Notes: generated by a model not told the origin, from the letters alone. A DNA stretch of 64,000 bases from JAAYCI01 sp964370195 (GCA_964370195.1 CAYJIH010000001.1:1-64000), one strand, 5' to 3'. Counted from the first letter of the stretch, positions 42,810 through 52,477 are shown. Program-made: numbers and translations.

Positions 42810-44764
42810 GTGAACTGCGCGTGTTTTTGGCTTTTGCAGTGCTGTTGGTGCTGTCTCTTTTCTATACAGAACGGGGTATAAAAAGTGCGTTGGCACCGCT
42901 GTGTGCGGTGGCATCTGTTGGGCTTTTTGTGGTGTTCAGTGGCCTGCTTAATATGTTGGCCATAGGAACTGCGATGGTGTATGCCTTTGGTGCGCTGGCG
43001 CTTTTATATATGCTATTTCGGTTTGTGGTGCAAAAGCGTCCTTTGCCTAGCTTGGGTTTTGGCTTTTGGGCGTTTACCATTGGTAGTTTTGTGATGCTTT
43101 TGGTGCTTTTAATACGCGAGCCCATGTTTTTTACCTGGGATGAATTTTCTACATGGGGCACAACAGCAAAGCTGATGAAGCTGAACAATGCCATGTATAC
43201 AACGGCACAAGTGGGGTGGCTTTGGACGGCTACACAGCCTCCGTTTTTGGCGTGTATTGGCTATTTTGTGCAGTTTTTTGGGCCGGAATTTGTAGAGTGG
43301 CAACAGTATGCGGCGATCAATTTTTTGCAAATGGCAGCAGTGGCAGCACTGCTTTCCCCATTGGAGAAAAAACATTGGCCTTTGGCGGCGCCACTGGCCC
43401 TTATAGGGTTTATAACACCTTACTTATTTACACTGTATACACAGGCGGTAAAGATAACTGCCCCGTGGCTGGATAGTTTGGCGGATGTACCCATGGGATT
43501 TTTGTTTGGTGCAACACTGGCAGCATGGTTTGGTGCCTCGGAATGTGGGCAGATTCGCCGTTTGGTGCCAAGCTTGCTTTCGCTGGCGGCGCTTACATTT
43601 ATAAAAGATACCGCCTTGGCGCTGGGGCTTGTGGCCGCTGTTTTAATGGCAGTGGACGTGTTGTTTCAAAAGCGAAAAGAGGGCACACGTGTAGTGATGC
43701 ATATAGCCAAAGCGGGGTGTGTGCTTTTAACGGGAATTGCTGCTGTGGTTGGGCCGTTTTTGTTGTGGGCACAGCATCTTGCGCAAGCGGCCGACATCAA
43801 CCGTTTTGAGCTGGGCGGTGTGCGCAATGCCGGCATGAGCGAGCTGTTTATTTTATTTTTTACAGATTTGTTTTCCGGGCAACAAAGCGAGCATTTTCAG
43901 CTTATTGTAGGCGAAATGCCCCAAATGTTTCTAAGCACAAGTAGCACCATGCTTACCTCTGGTGCAATGGTGGTTGTTTTTATATTGGCGCTTTTGGCAG
44001 TGGCAATGTGGCTAACAAAAGAGCATGCACAGCGGCGGCGATGCCTTGTGTTTGGCCTATTTTCAAGCCTTGGATTTTTGCCGTACTTTTTGCTTATCAT
44101 GCTTACCTATCTTTATGTATTTCGCCCCGAGCAAGCGTTCGAAAGTTTTGAAAGGTATATGTACCCGTATTACATCGGGTGGTTTTTGGCGGCAGTGGCC
44201 CTTTTTGCGGTTTCGGCTGCGCAAAGCCAAAAAGAGAATCTTTCTCGCCTTTTAACACTTGGTTTGTGCTTTTTGCTAACACTGCGTGTGTGGATGTTTG
44301 TGCCGCCCGCCATGAGTGTGGTAGCGTTTGATTCGTCGGAATATGAGGAGCGACGTCGTTTTGAGGATGACGTAAGGGCGCTTACCGCCCAGCTGGACCC
44401 AAATGGGAAAACATTTATTATTTCTACAAACGATACAGGCATTCGCTGGTTTATGTATTGCTATTCGTTTTTGCCGTGGCAGGTGGATTATAGTTACGGT
44501 GGCGGTGCTTTTGAAGAACAAGAATTGCAAGAGGATGGAACGAGGCTTATTACACCGATTGACGCAGACGCTTGGCGCGAACACCTGATAGAAAATGATG
44601 TGACAACAGTGTTTATTGACGAAGCAGACGATGCGTTTGCACAGGCATACGGCGAGGTGTTTTCCGACGAGATGCACGGTTATTTTGCAGGAGAAACACA
44701 GGTGTATCATGTAACGCATAACGAAAACACAGTGGTGCTGGAGCCGGCGGGCATTTTGCCATAA
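42806..44764 (+). CDS. GT-C-like membrane protein, large component of module 3
   Basis: The 652-residue polytopic protein is most like the one at 40134 in length and motifs: EPMFFTWDEFSTWGTTAKLMKLNNAMYTTAQVGWLWTAT in the first large loop, and a C-terminal domain with TFIISTNDTGIRWFMYCYSFLPWQVDYSYGGG and VFIDEADDAFAQAYGEVFSDEMHG. The YSFGGG/YSYGGG and LFTD/VFSD elements link modules 2 and 3 most closely. GTG start overlapping the preceding partner gene. Likely a membrane glycosyltransferase; substrate unknown. Confidence 0.72.
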   Translation: MSELRVFLAFAVLLVLSLFYTERGIKSALAPLCAVASVGLFVVFSGLLNMLAIGTAMVYAFGALALLYMLFRFVVQKRPLPSLGFGFWAFTIGSFVMLLVLLIREPMFFTWDEFSTWGTTAKLMKLNNAMYTTAQVGWLWTATQPPFLACIGYFVQFFGPEFVEWQQYAAINFLQMAAVAALLSPLEKKHWPLAAPLALIGFITPYLFTLYTQAVKITAPWLDSLADVPMGFLFGATLAAWFGASECGQIRRLVPSLLSLAALTFIKDTALALGLVAAVLMAVDVLFQKRKEGTRVVMHIAKAGCVLLTGIAAVVGPFLLWAQHLAQAADINRFELGGVRNAGMSELFILFFTDLFSGQQSEHFQLIVGEMPQMFLSTSSTMLTSGAMVVVFILALLAVAMWLTKEHAQRRRCLVFGLFSSLGFLPYFLLIMLTYLYVFRPEQAFESFERYMYPYYIGWFLAAVALFAVSAAQSQKENLSRLLTLGLCFLLTLRVWMFVPPAMSVVAFDSSEYEERRRFEDDVRALTAQLDPNGKTFIISTNDTGIRWFMYCYSFLPWQVDYSYGGGAFEEQELQEDGTRLITPIDADAWREHLIENDVTTVFIDEADDAFAQAYGEVFSDEMHGYFAGETQVYHVTHNENTVVLEPAGILP

Positions 44765-44779
44765 GGGAGGTGAGCCAAA

Positions 44780-45394
44780 ATGAAATATACACTTTCGGGA
44801 ATTATGATCGCTGTTTATTTGCTTATGGCTGTTTTGTGGATGATGGAGAGTGTGATTTCGTTTTTGTACGAGGGCGGCGTGTCTCCGCTTTATCTTGGCC
44901 TTTCGCGGGCAGAAATGGTGGGCGTAGAGCCGCTGGGGGAAGGTGAGTATGCCATTTCAAGCACAGATGGCCAAATTATTTGGGAAGATTTAGATGTGCG
45001 CGGAGGCTTGATGGTGCTGGAAGGTGAGTTTCAGCAGTATCCCGGGGAACTTGATTTGTACTATAAGAGGGAAGGCCAAGAAAATTTTTCTGAGAGCAAC
45101 CGAGTGAACGCTTTTCCTTTGGCAGACGGGGGATACGGTTATCGTGTACCAATTGGAACATGCACGGCATTGCGATTGGATACCGGCACAGAAGCCGGCA
45201 ATGTCCTGGTGGCAGAGCAATTTACAGTGCATCCGCAGCGTACCGTTTGGAGTTATTTTCAACCATCGTTTAGAAGGTTTTTGGTGTTTTTGTTGTTGCC
45301 ACCTCTTGTGTCTTGTGGCATATATACTATAATGGAATGGTATAAACGGATAAAAGATATATGGAAAAAGCATAGAAGTGAGAGGAAAGCATGA
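44780..45394 (+). CDS. TM-beta domain-TM partner protein, small component of module 3
   Basis: The 204-residue protein repeats the layout of those at 39435 and 42159: N-terminal helix (GIMIAVYLLMAVLWMMESVISFLY), outside beta-rich domain (YAISSTDGQIIWEDLDVRGGLMV, GELDLYYKREGQENFSE, CTALRLDTGTEAGNVLVAE), second helix (FLVFLLLPPLVSCGIYTIM) and a basic tail. The start follows GGGAGGTGAG. Its stop overlaps the legC start as ATGA, which ties the modules to the nonulosonate pathway in one transcript. Confidence 0.7.
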   Translation: MKYTLSGIMIAVYLLMAVLWMMESVISFLYEGGVSPLYLGLSRAEMVGVEPLGEGEYAISSTDGQIIWEDLDVRGGLMVLEGEFQQYPGELDLYYKREGQENFSESNRVNAFPLADGGYGYRVPIGTCTALRLDTGTEAGNVLVAEQFTVHPQRTVWSYFQPSFRRFLVFLLLPPLVSCGIYTIMEWYKRIKDIWKKHRSERKA

Positions 45395-46560
45395 GCGAAA
45401 AACGTTTTATTCCGCTATCGGTGCCCAATTTTTCTGGAAAAGAAACAGAATATACACAAAGTGCCGTGATTAGCGAGTGGGTGTCTAGCGGTGGGGCCAA
45501 AGTGGGCGAGTTTGAAAATGCAGTGGCACAATACTGTGGCGCACAGCGTGCAGTGGCCACAAGCAGTGGCACAGCAGGCTTGCATCTTGCTTTGTTGTGC
45601 GCAGGTGTTCAAGCGGGCGAAGAAGTGTTGGCCCCGGCCTTAACATTTGTGGCAGCGGTGAACCCCATTCGGTATGTGGGGGCCGAGCCGGTGTTTTTTG
45701 GCTGTGATGATTCCTTGTGCATCGACCCGATTTTGCTGGAAAAATTTTGTGAAAACGAGTGCGAGCAACGTGCAAATGGATTATACAATAAAAAAAGTGG
45801 CAGACGTGTGGCCGCCATTTTGCCGGTGCATGTGTTTGGCAACCTTGCCGATATGCAAGCGATAGAAGTGCTTGCGAAACGCTTTGGCCTTGCTGTGGTG
45901 GAAGATGCCACCGAGGCGCTGGGCAGTGTGTACACACAGGGGCCGCTGAAGGGGAAAATGGCCGGCACCGTGGGCGATGTGGGTGTGTATAGTTTTAATG
46001 GCAATAAAATCATTACCACAGGCAGCGGTGGAATGCTTGTGTCAAAGCATGAGGCATGGGCCGAAAGAGCAAAGCATTTGTCTACACAAGCAAAAACAGA
46101 TGAAGTGCAATTTTTTCACGATGAAGTGGGGTATAATTATCGCTTGTCGAATATTCCGGCAGCTTTGGGGCTTGCACAGCTCGAACAGCTGGAAGGGTTT
46201 ATTGAGAGAAAAAAACAATTGTATCAGCAGTATTGTGTGGCGTTTGAAGGCAAAAAAGGGCTGCGTATGTTGCCGTTTAGGGAAGATATAAGGGCAAATT
46301 ATTGGTTTTTTAGTTTGGTGCTTGGCGATGCGTTTTCGCTTTCACGCGATGCATTGATTGAACATATGAGCCGCGAGAAAATACAGCTACGCCCTGTGTG
46401 GGCATTGATGACAGAACTGCCGCCGTATCAAAAGAATGAAGCATACGGAACCCAAAAAGCCCAAATGTACCGAGAGCGCATTGTAAACTTGCCTTGCTCC
46501 ACCAATTTGAGTGATGAAGACCAAAAAAGAGTGATAGACAGTTTGCTGGCATTGCTGTAA
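45391..46560 (+). CDS. legC: LegC-like sugar aminotransferase (DegT/DnrJ/EryC1 family)
   Basis: The 389-residue PLP enzyme has the family landmarks ATSSGTAGLHLAL, VVEDATEALGS and SFNGNKIITTGSGGML with the Schiff-base lysine in NGNK. The start RFIPLSVPNFSGKE and the overall length match the LegC group, which aminates C4 of the 4-keto sugar made by LegB. It is followed by the guanylyltransferase gene. The next enzyme expected is an N-acetyltransferase (LegH), and none was found in the window. Confidence 0.88.
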   Translation: MSEKRFIPLSVPNFSGKETEYTQSAVISEWVSSGGAKVGEFENAVAQYCGAQRAVATSSGTAGLHLALLCAGVQAGEEVLAPALTFVAAVNPIRYVGAEPVFFGCDDSLCIDPILLEKFCENECEQRANGLYNKKSGRRVAAILPVHVFGNLADMQAIEVLAKRFGLAVVEDATEALGSVYTQGPLKGKMAGTVGDVGVYSFNGNKIITTGSGGMLVSKHEAWAERAKHLSTQAKTDEVQFFHDEVGYNYRLSNIPAALGLAQLEQLEGFIERKKQLYQQYCVAFEGKKGLRMLPFREDIRANYWFFSLVLGDAFSLSRDALIEHMSREKIQLRPVWALMTELPPYQKNEAYGTQKAQMYRERIVNLPCSTNLSDEDQKRVIDSLLALL

Positions 46561-46593
46561 GGGCGCAAAGCAAAGAAAAGTGAGGGACAAGCA

Positions 46594-47643
46594 GTGAAGC
46601 ATGAAGAACTGATTTTGCAAGAAGATTGCAGTGTTTTGAAAGCAATGGAACAGCTGGACAAGGTAGGGCTGCGTATTTTATTTTTGGCGCCCGGTGGCAA
46701 ACTGAAAGCGGTGTTGACAGATGGGGATATCCGCCGCCATTTGCTACGTGGGGGGAGTTTGGATGCGCCGGTTTCCACAGTGGCGAACGATAAGCCTAAA
46801 AGCCTTCCGTTAGAGCAAGTGGCCGATGCACGCAGGCTGATGCAAGAGCAGGAGATTGATGCCATTCCACTTTTGGACGAAAATGGCTACATTGCACAAG
46901 TGGTGTTTGCAGCCGAAAACAAAGGGTTTGTGCCGTGCACAGCATTAAATGTGCCGGTGGTAGTGATGGCCGGTGGGCAGGGAACACGGCTGTATCCATA
47001 CACAAAAATTTTGCCCAAACCGCTGATTCCCGTAGGCGAGGTGCCCATTTTAGAGCTGTTAATGGAGCGGTTTTATCGTTGCGGTTGCCGAGATTTTTCG
47101 CTGATAGTAAATTATAAAAAGAATATGATAAAAAGCTATTTTGCCGACATTGAAAAGGATTGGCAGTTGCACTTTGCAGACGAAGACATTCCCCTTGGCA
47201 CCGGTGGTGGGTTGTGCCTGTTAAAAAACCATTTGCATGACACATTTTTCTTTACAAACTGCGATATTTTAATTGACGCAGATTACGGCGAGATATTGCG
47301 CTTTCATAAAAAACACGGAAATGCCATTACGATGGTGTGTGCGGCCAAACGCTTTGTGGTGCCTTACGGTGTGGTAGAGGCCGATGAGGAGGGCGAGTTT
47401 CGTTGCATGCGTGAAAAACCGCATATGAACTATCTTACCAATACGGGGCTTTACATCGTGGAGCCTTCGGTGGTGCAGCAGATGGAGGACGGAAAAAAAC
47501 AAGGCTTTCCTGATGTGATTGAACAGTGCCGCTTGCGTGGCGAGCGTGTGGGTGTGTATCCGGTGGGAGAAAACAGCTGGATGGATATGGGGCAACTTGA
47601 GGAACTGGAAAATATGCGTCGTCATTTGGAGGAAAAACGGTGA
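46594..47643 (+). CDS. PtmE-like sugar-1-phosphate guanylyltransferase with CBS pair
   Basis: The 349-residue protein joins an N-terminal CBS pair (about residues 10-118, ILFLAPGGKLKAVLTDGDIRRHLLRGG; IPLLDENGYIAQVV) to a nucleotidyltransferase domain beginning VVVMAGGQGTRLYPYTKILPKPLIPVGEVPILE. This arrangement is that of PtmE from Campylobacter, which makes a GDP-linked glucosamine donor for the GDP-type legionaminic acid route. The CBS pair may sense a nucleotide. The nucleotide preference here is inferred from the family. GTG start after GTGAGGGA; the stop overlaps the next gene as GTGA. Confidence 0.82.
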   Translation: MKHEELILQEDCSVLKAMEQLDKVGLRILFLAPGGKLKAVLTDGDIRRHLLRGGSLDAPVSTVANDKPKSLPLEQVADARRLMQEQEIDAIPLLDENGYIAQVVFAAENKGFVPCTALNVPVVVMAGGQGTRLYPYTKILPKPLIPVGEVPILELLMERFYRCGCRDFSLIVNYKKNMIKSYFADIEKDWQLHFADEDIPLGTGGGLCLLKNHLHDTFFFTNCDILIDADYGEILRFHKKHGNAITMVCAAKRFVVPYGVVEADEEGEFRCMREKPHMNYLTNTGLYIVEPSVVQQMEDGKKQGFPDVIEQCRLRGERVGVYPVGENSWMDMGQLEELENMRRHLEEKR

Positions 47644-50252
47644 GGTCGATTCTGGCTAAAAAAACACGATGGGGGATATCATTTTTTCATCGTCATCCGG
47701 TTGTGTTTTCTAGCTTGCTTGCCACGGGCATGGTGCTGTGTGTATATATAGCATTGGGTGTGTGGCCATTTGGTGAGGGGACAGTCATCACAGGGGATCT
47801 GAACGCACAGTATATCCCATATTTCTCTCATTATCAGCGCGCATTTGCAGGCGATGCCGGGTTTTTTTATGGGTTTGACAAAAGCTTGGGCGGGCCACTT
47901 GCGGCTTTATTTGCCTATTATGTGGCAAGCCCATTGAATGTTTTGTATTTACTGGTTCCGGTTTCGGCTTTTGCGGCATTGGCTGGGTTTTTGTTTGCTG
48001 TAAAGGTGGTGCTGGCGGCATCTAGCATGGCATTGTTTTTACATAAAAAGTTTCCGTCCCTTGGCCTTTTGGGGGCAGTTCCGGCGCTGGGGTATGCGTT
48101 TTCGGCGTATATTTTTGTGTATGCGCAAAACATTATGTGGCATGACGTACTGGTGCTGTTGCCGCTTGTATGTTTGGCACTGGATAGACTCCTGTGTGGC
48201 CGGGGATACTTACGATACAGCGCGTTACTGGCCCTGATGATTTGGGCTAATTTTTATATTGCGTATATGGCGTGCCTGTTTTTGGTGTTGTATGTTGTTT
48301 TAAGTTTTGTGATACAACGGCTGAAAAAGGATGTTCTTTTACGGAGTAGCTTGCGTTTTGCAGGGGCGTCTGTGCTTGGGGCGGGCCTTGCAGGGGTTCT
48401 TTTGGTGCCAACAGTGCTTAACTTAAGTGGCAGCAAAGGTGTGGGAACAGAGTATGCTTTTTCGCTCGAAACCCAGTTTCCGCTGTGGAGCTTGCCTGAG
48501 AAATTGGCGTTTAATAATTTCCAGTGGGTCGATGTAATAGACGGCCAGCCGCTTCTTTATTGTGGGCTTGTGTTGCCACTTTTGGCATTGTGCTTTTTTG
48601 TAAGCCGCGCTATAAAGCTACGCATGAAAGTTTGTGCAGGCATTGCACTTTTGGTTCTAATAGGTAGCTTTTGGATAGAGGGACTGGACCAAATTTGGCA
48701 TGGGTTTGCAGAACCGGTTTGGTTTTTTTATCGATATTCATGGCTGTTTTGTTTTGTGTTGGCAATTCTTGCTGCTGCAGCCCTTGCAAGCGGCGCTGTA
48801 ACAAAGCGCACACTTGCTGTTTCGGCAGGCGTGCTTGCTTTTGTGTTTTTGGCTCTTGCGCCGGTTTCACAAACTGCGGGTACCACAAAACTTGTGCTAA
48901 GTGCAGTGGCAGTGGTAGGGTATGCGGTGCTGTTGTGGCTATATGCCACAGGGAAAACGGTGCCAATAAAACAGCTCGCCTCAGGGGCAATTGTGCTGGC
49001 AATTTGTGCAGAGCTTAGCTTGTCCGGTGTTCTCATCAGCCGCAAATTCGAGCCATATCCATTGCAAACGTATGAAACATTCGTAAATGATGTGGGTGGT
49101 GTTATGCATGCGGCGCAGGAGGAAAATGAACAATATCGAGTGGAGAAAAATTTTTACCGTACGCTAAACGACACGATGTTGCTTGATTATCATGGTGTTT
49201 CTCATTTTGGTTCAACGCAAGACAGCACGTCTACTGACACATTGTGGAACCTTGGCTATCGTGGAAATGGCTCCTATTTATATGGCTCTACAGCGTTTAG
49301 TGATGGGGTACTGGGCATTCACACGCTTTTGTCAAATGGCGAGCGCGCGGTGCCTTCGCATTGGCTGCAAACAGAGCAAACGGCAGTGGGCACTTTGTAC
49401 GAAAATCCGTATGCACTTCCGATGTTGTTTACGGTGCCGCAGGGGGATGTGCAAACGGAGTTAGAGCAATGGCAAGATAGCTTTGCATTTCAAAATGAGT
49501 TGTACCGTTTTTTGACGGCGCAAGAGGAGCCACTGTTACAACAGGTAGAACAGGTGCAAAGAGAGCAAAACGGGCAAGTGCTAGAGGGCCTTGCGGGTGC
49601 GCATCCAAGCGGGGCGGAATATGTGGTGCAGGCAGAAAGTGCCGGTTATTATTACGCCTTGGCCGTGTCCGATACACCGTATGCAGATTTGCCATTGCAG
49701 ATAAACGATGAGGTGGTGGGCAAGGTGTTTACAGCCGACCAAAATGGCGTCATCAACTTGGGGTATTATGAGGTGGGCGAAACATTTTCTTTCGGTTTTG
49801 TGCAAAATGGTGTCGATTTGGCCCTTAGCGATATGTATGTGGCTTACTTGCCAAGCGAGGCTTTGGAAACACTGGTGCAAGAGGTGGCAGAAAACAGTGG
49901 CCAGTTTTTAGTGGAAGATGGTGCTGTAAACGGAACCATTACAGCGCAGGCGGGGCGTGAAACTTTATTTATGTCCATCCCGTATGACGATGGTTGGCGC
50001 GCGTGGGTAAACGGGCAAGAGGTGCAGCCGACCGCCGTACTGGGTGGGTTTATGGCTGTGCCACTTGCAGAAGGCGAAAACGAGGTGCGGGTGATGTATG
50101 AGGCGCCGGGCCTTGGGCTGGGATTTGCGGTAAGTGCGGCATCGCTGGTGGTGTTTTGTTTGTTGCTCATGTTTGCCGTTTACCGCAAGCGGAAAGATGA
50201 AATTAAAGCATATGGCGAGAATGATGTTGCTGAAAATGACATAGGAAAATAA
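47640..50252 (+). CDS. YfhO-family GT-C membrane glycosyltransferase (second copy)
   Basis: The 870-residue protein has about 13 membrane segments followed by a long outside C-terminal region and a last helix. The acidic loop reads GDLNAQYIPYFSHYQRAF, and other YfhO marks are FDKSLGGPLAALFAYY, ALGYAFSAYIFVYAQNIMWHDV and the terminal MSIPYDDGWRAWVNGQEVQP. It differs clearly from the copy at 7971 and is embedded, with overlapping start, in the nonulosonate operon, so it may handle a sugar specific to this glycan rather than teichoic acid. GTG start. Confidence 0.83.
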   Translation: MRSILAKKTRWGISFFHRHPVVFSSLLATGMVLCVYIALGVWPFGEGTVITGDLNAQYIPYFSHYQRAFAGDAGFFYGFDKSLGGPLAALFAYYVASPLNVLYLLVPVSAFAALAGFLFAVKVVLAASSMALFLHKKFPSLGLLGAVPALGYAFSAYIFVYAQNIMWHDVLVLLPLVCLALDRLLCGRGYLRYSALLALMIWANFYIAYMACLFLVLYVVLSFVIQRLKKDVLLRSSLRFAGASVLGAGLAGVLLVPTVLNLSGSKGVGTEYAFSLETQFPLWSLPEKLAFNNFQWVDVIDGQPLLYCGLVLPLLALCFFVSRAIKLRMKVCAGIALLVLIGSFWIEGLDQIWHGFAEPVWFFYRYSWLFCFVLAILAAAALASGAVTKRTLAVSAGVLAFVFLALAPVSQTAGTTKLVLSAVAVVGYAVLLWLYATGKTVPIKQLASGAIVLAICAELSLSGVLISRKFEPYPLQTYETFVNDVGGVMHAAQEENEQYRVEKNFYRTLNDTMLLDYHGVSHFGSTQDSTSTDTLWNLGYRGNGSYLYGSTAFSDGVLGIHTLLSNGERAVPSHWLQTEQTAVGTLYENPYALPMLFTVPQGDVQTELEQWQDSFAFQNELYRFLTAQEEPLLQQVEQVQREQNGQVLEGLAGAHPSGAEYVVQAESAGYYYALAVSDTPYADLPLQINDEVVGKVFTADQNGVINLGYYEVGETFSFGFVQNGVDLALSDMYVAYLPSEALETLVQEVAENSGQFLVEDGAVNGTITAQAGRETLFMSIPYDDGWRAWVNGQEVQPTAVLGGFMAVPLAEGENEVRVMYEAPGLGLGFAVSAASLVVFCLLLMFAVYRKRKDEIKAYGENDVAENDIGK

Positions 50253-50265
50253 AATGGAGGCAAGC

Positions 50266-51261
50266 ATGGCGATTGTGATTATAGCAGAGGCCGGTGTAAA
50301 CCATAACGGCGATTTAGAAATGGCAAAACAACTGGCACTGGAGGCAAAAAAAGCAGGGGCTGATATGGTAAAATATCAAGTGGCAGTGCCGGAGCTTGTG
50401 GTAAGCCGTTTTGCCGAAAAGGCAGAGTATCAAAAGGTGCAAACAGGCGAAAAAGAAAGCCAACTGGAGATGATTCGCCGCCTGCATTTCGATTTTGCCG
50501 CACATCGAGAACTGCGTGACTATTGCCGGGAAATTGGGATTGTGTATTTTGCCACTGCCTTTGATTTACCAAGCATCGATTTTTTGGAAGAACTTGGCTT
50601 GCCGATGCATAAAGTGCCATCGGGCGAAATTACAAATTTGCCGTATTTAGAAGCCATTGCGAAAACGAAAAAGCCGGTGTTGCTTAGCACGGGCATGAGT
50701 TATCTTGCCGAAGTGGAAGATGCGGTGAGTGTTTTGGAAAATGCAGGGGTAGAGGAAATTATTTTATTGCATTGCAATACGGAATATCCAACACCGTACG
50801 AAGACGCCAATTTGCTGGCAATGCACAGCTTGGCCGACACCTTTGGAATGCGTGTTGGCTATTCCGACCATACGCCGGGCGTTACGTGTGCCATTGCAGC
50901 GGCAGCGCTTGGTGCAAGTGTTTTGGAAAAACATTTCACACTAGACAAAAACTTGCCCGGGCCGGATCATAAAGCAAGCTTAATGCCAAAGGAGCTAACG
51001 CAGCTGGTGGAAAGTGTGCGTCAGTGCGAAGCGGCTTTGGGCAATGGGGAAAAAAGCGTGAGCCAAAGTGAAGAAAAAAACCGCCCCATTGCACGAAAAA
51101 GTATTGTGGCGGCGTGTGATATTAAAGAAGGCGATGTGTTTACAGCCGAAAATTTGCTTACAAAGCGGCCCGGCAACGGCATTTCGCCCATGCGCTGGCA
51201 TGAGGTGCTGGGCAAAACAGCAAAACGTGATTTTGAGCCGGACGAGGCAATAGAGCTGTAA
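50266..51261 (+). CDS. legI: LegI/NeuB-like nonulosonic acid synthase
   Basis: The 331-residue enzyme condenses a 6-carbon amino sugar with phosphoenolpyruvate to a 9-carbon acid. The barrel begins IIAEAGVNHNGDLEMAKQLA and has the family segments VKYQVAVPEL, HKVPSGEI, LLSTGMSYL, LHCNTEYPTPYEDANLLA, GYSDHTPG and LEKHFTLD; the C-terminal SAF domain follows (RKSIVAACDIKEGDVFTAENL). The ATG at 50266 follows GGAGGCAAGC; an ATG at 50254 is itself part of that site. Legionaminic rather than sialic acid is inferred from LegB/LegC. Confidence 0.9.
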   Translation: MAIVIIAEAGVNHNGDLEMAKQLALEAKKAGADMVKYQVAVPELVVSRFAEKAEYQKVQTGEKESQLEMIRRLHFDFAAHRELRDYCREIGIVYFATAFDLPSIDFLEELGLPMHKVPSGEITNLPYLEAIAKTKKPVLLSTGMSYLAEVEDAVSVLENAGVEEIILLHCNTEYPTPYEDANLLAMHSLADTFGMRVGYSDHTPGVTCAIAAAALGASVLEKHFTLDKNLPGPDHKASLMPKELTQLVESVRQCEAALGNGEKSVSQSEEKNRPIARKSIVAACDIKEGDVFTAENLLTKRPGNGISPMRWHEVLGKTAKRDFEPDEAIEL

Positions 51262-51295
51262 AAAAAGAAGAGACAAAAAGCAAAGAGGTGGGTAC

Positions 51296-52477
51296 ATGGG
51301 TGGTTGTAAGGTGGCGGTGGTAACGGGCACACGTGCAGAATATGGTTTATTGCGTCCGGTGCTGGAAAAACTGAGAAAACAAGAGGAAGCTTGCTTGCGG
51401 CTTTATGTTACGGGCAGCCACCTTAGTGCGGATTTTGGGAACACCGTGTATGAGATTGAGGCAGACGGCATGCCCATTGCTGCACGTGTAGATATTTTGG
51501 CACAGGAGATGCCAACGGGGAAAAGTGGCACAGCGCAGCGCACGGCATATGCAATGCAAGCATTTATTGCATTGTTTGAAAAGGAAAGCCCGCATATTTT
51601 GCTTGTTTTGGGAGATCGATATGAAATTTTGGCGGCGGCCATGGCGGCAGCAATGCTGGGCATTCCGGTGGCACACATCAGTGGCGGGGAAGTGACGTAC
51701 GGCGCAGAGGATGATTGGTATCGGCACTGTATTACGAAAATGGCAAAACTTCATTTCCCATCGTGCGAATGTTATCGAAACAGGTTGCTTAAAATGGGCG
51801 AGATGCCCGAAACAGTGTTTAATGTGGGCGGCCTTGGGGACGAAAATATACGCAACCTTTTTTTGCCAACGCGCGAAAGTTTGGCCGATAGCCTTGGAAT
51901 ACCGCAAAGTGGGCCGCTGGCGCTTGTAACGTTTCACCCGGAAACAGCCACAGGACGCAGTGCAAAACAGCAGGCAGAGGCACTGCTTTGGGCTGCAGAG
52001 CAAAATCCGTCGTTGTTTTATTTGTTTACAGCAGCCAATGCAGATGCCGGCGGAAAAGAGCTAAATGAGCAATACATCACATTTTGCGAAACGCATGTAA
52101 ATTGTGTGATGGTGCCTTCCCTTGGTACATTGAGATATCTTGCATTGATGAAGGACGCTGCGCTTGTTTTGGGGAATTCATCCTCTGGCGTTGTGGAAAC
52201 CCCTTCGTTTGGCACACCTACAGTGAACATCGGCTTGCGCCAATACGGGCGGCTGATGTGCGACAATGTGTTGTGCAGTGGAGATGGTGCAACAGAAATT
52301 GATGCGGCTATAAAAGAGGTGCTGTCGCCCGGTTTTCAGCAACAGGCACGCAAAGCAAAAAGCCCGTACCGCGGAAAAGATACAAGTGGCCAAATCGTGC
52401 AAATTGTGCTGGATAAAGTAAAAGAGGGCAGTTTGCAAACACCGAAACATTTTTACGATGGAGGCAGTGAAGTATGA
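51296..52477 (+). CDS. legG: LegG/NeuC-like hydrolysing 2-epimerase
   Basis: The 393-residue GT-B-fold epimerase removes the nucleotide and inverts C2 to release the 2,4-diacetamido-trideoxy mannose precursor of legionaminic acid. Signature segments are VVTGTRAEYGLLRPVLEKL, VLGDRYEILAAAMAA, AHISGGEVTYGAEDDWYRHCITKMAKLHF, TFHPETATG and LGNSSSGVVETPSFGTPTVNIG. The family (TIGR03568-like) includes NeuC, which would act on UDP-GlcNAc; pathway neighbours favour the LegG activity. The start follows GAGGTGGG. The stop overlaps the next gene as ATGA. Confidence 0.88.
   Translation: MGGCKVAVVTGTRAEYGLLRPVLEKLRKQEEACLRLYVTGSHLSADFGNTVYEIEADGMPIAARVDILAQEMPTGKSGTAQRTAYAMQAFIALFEKESPHILLVLGDRYEILAAAMAAAMLGIPVAHISGGEVTYGAEDDWYRHCITKMAKLHFPSCECYRNRLLKMGEMPETVFNVGGLGDENIRNLFLPTRESLADSLGIPQSGPLALVTFHPETATGRSAKQQAEALLWAAEQNPSLFYLFTAANADAGGKELNEQYITFCETHVNCVMVPSLGTLRYLALMKDAALVLGNSSSGVVETPSFGTPTVNIGLRQYGRLMCDNVLCSGDGATEIDAAIKEVLSPGFQQQARKAKSPYRGKDTSGQIVQIVLDKVKEGSLQTPKHFYDGGSEV

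Noticed and set aside
37372..44764. Reading the three large module proteins as transporters
   Set aside because: They have a conserved WD(E/A)F loop and a C-terminal outside domain as in GT-C enzymes, and no transporter motif was seen.
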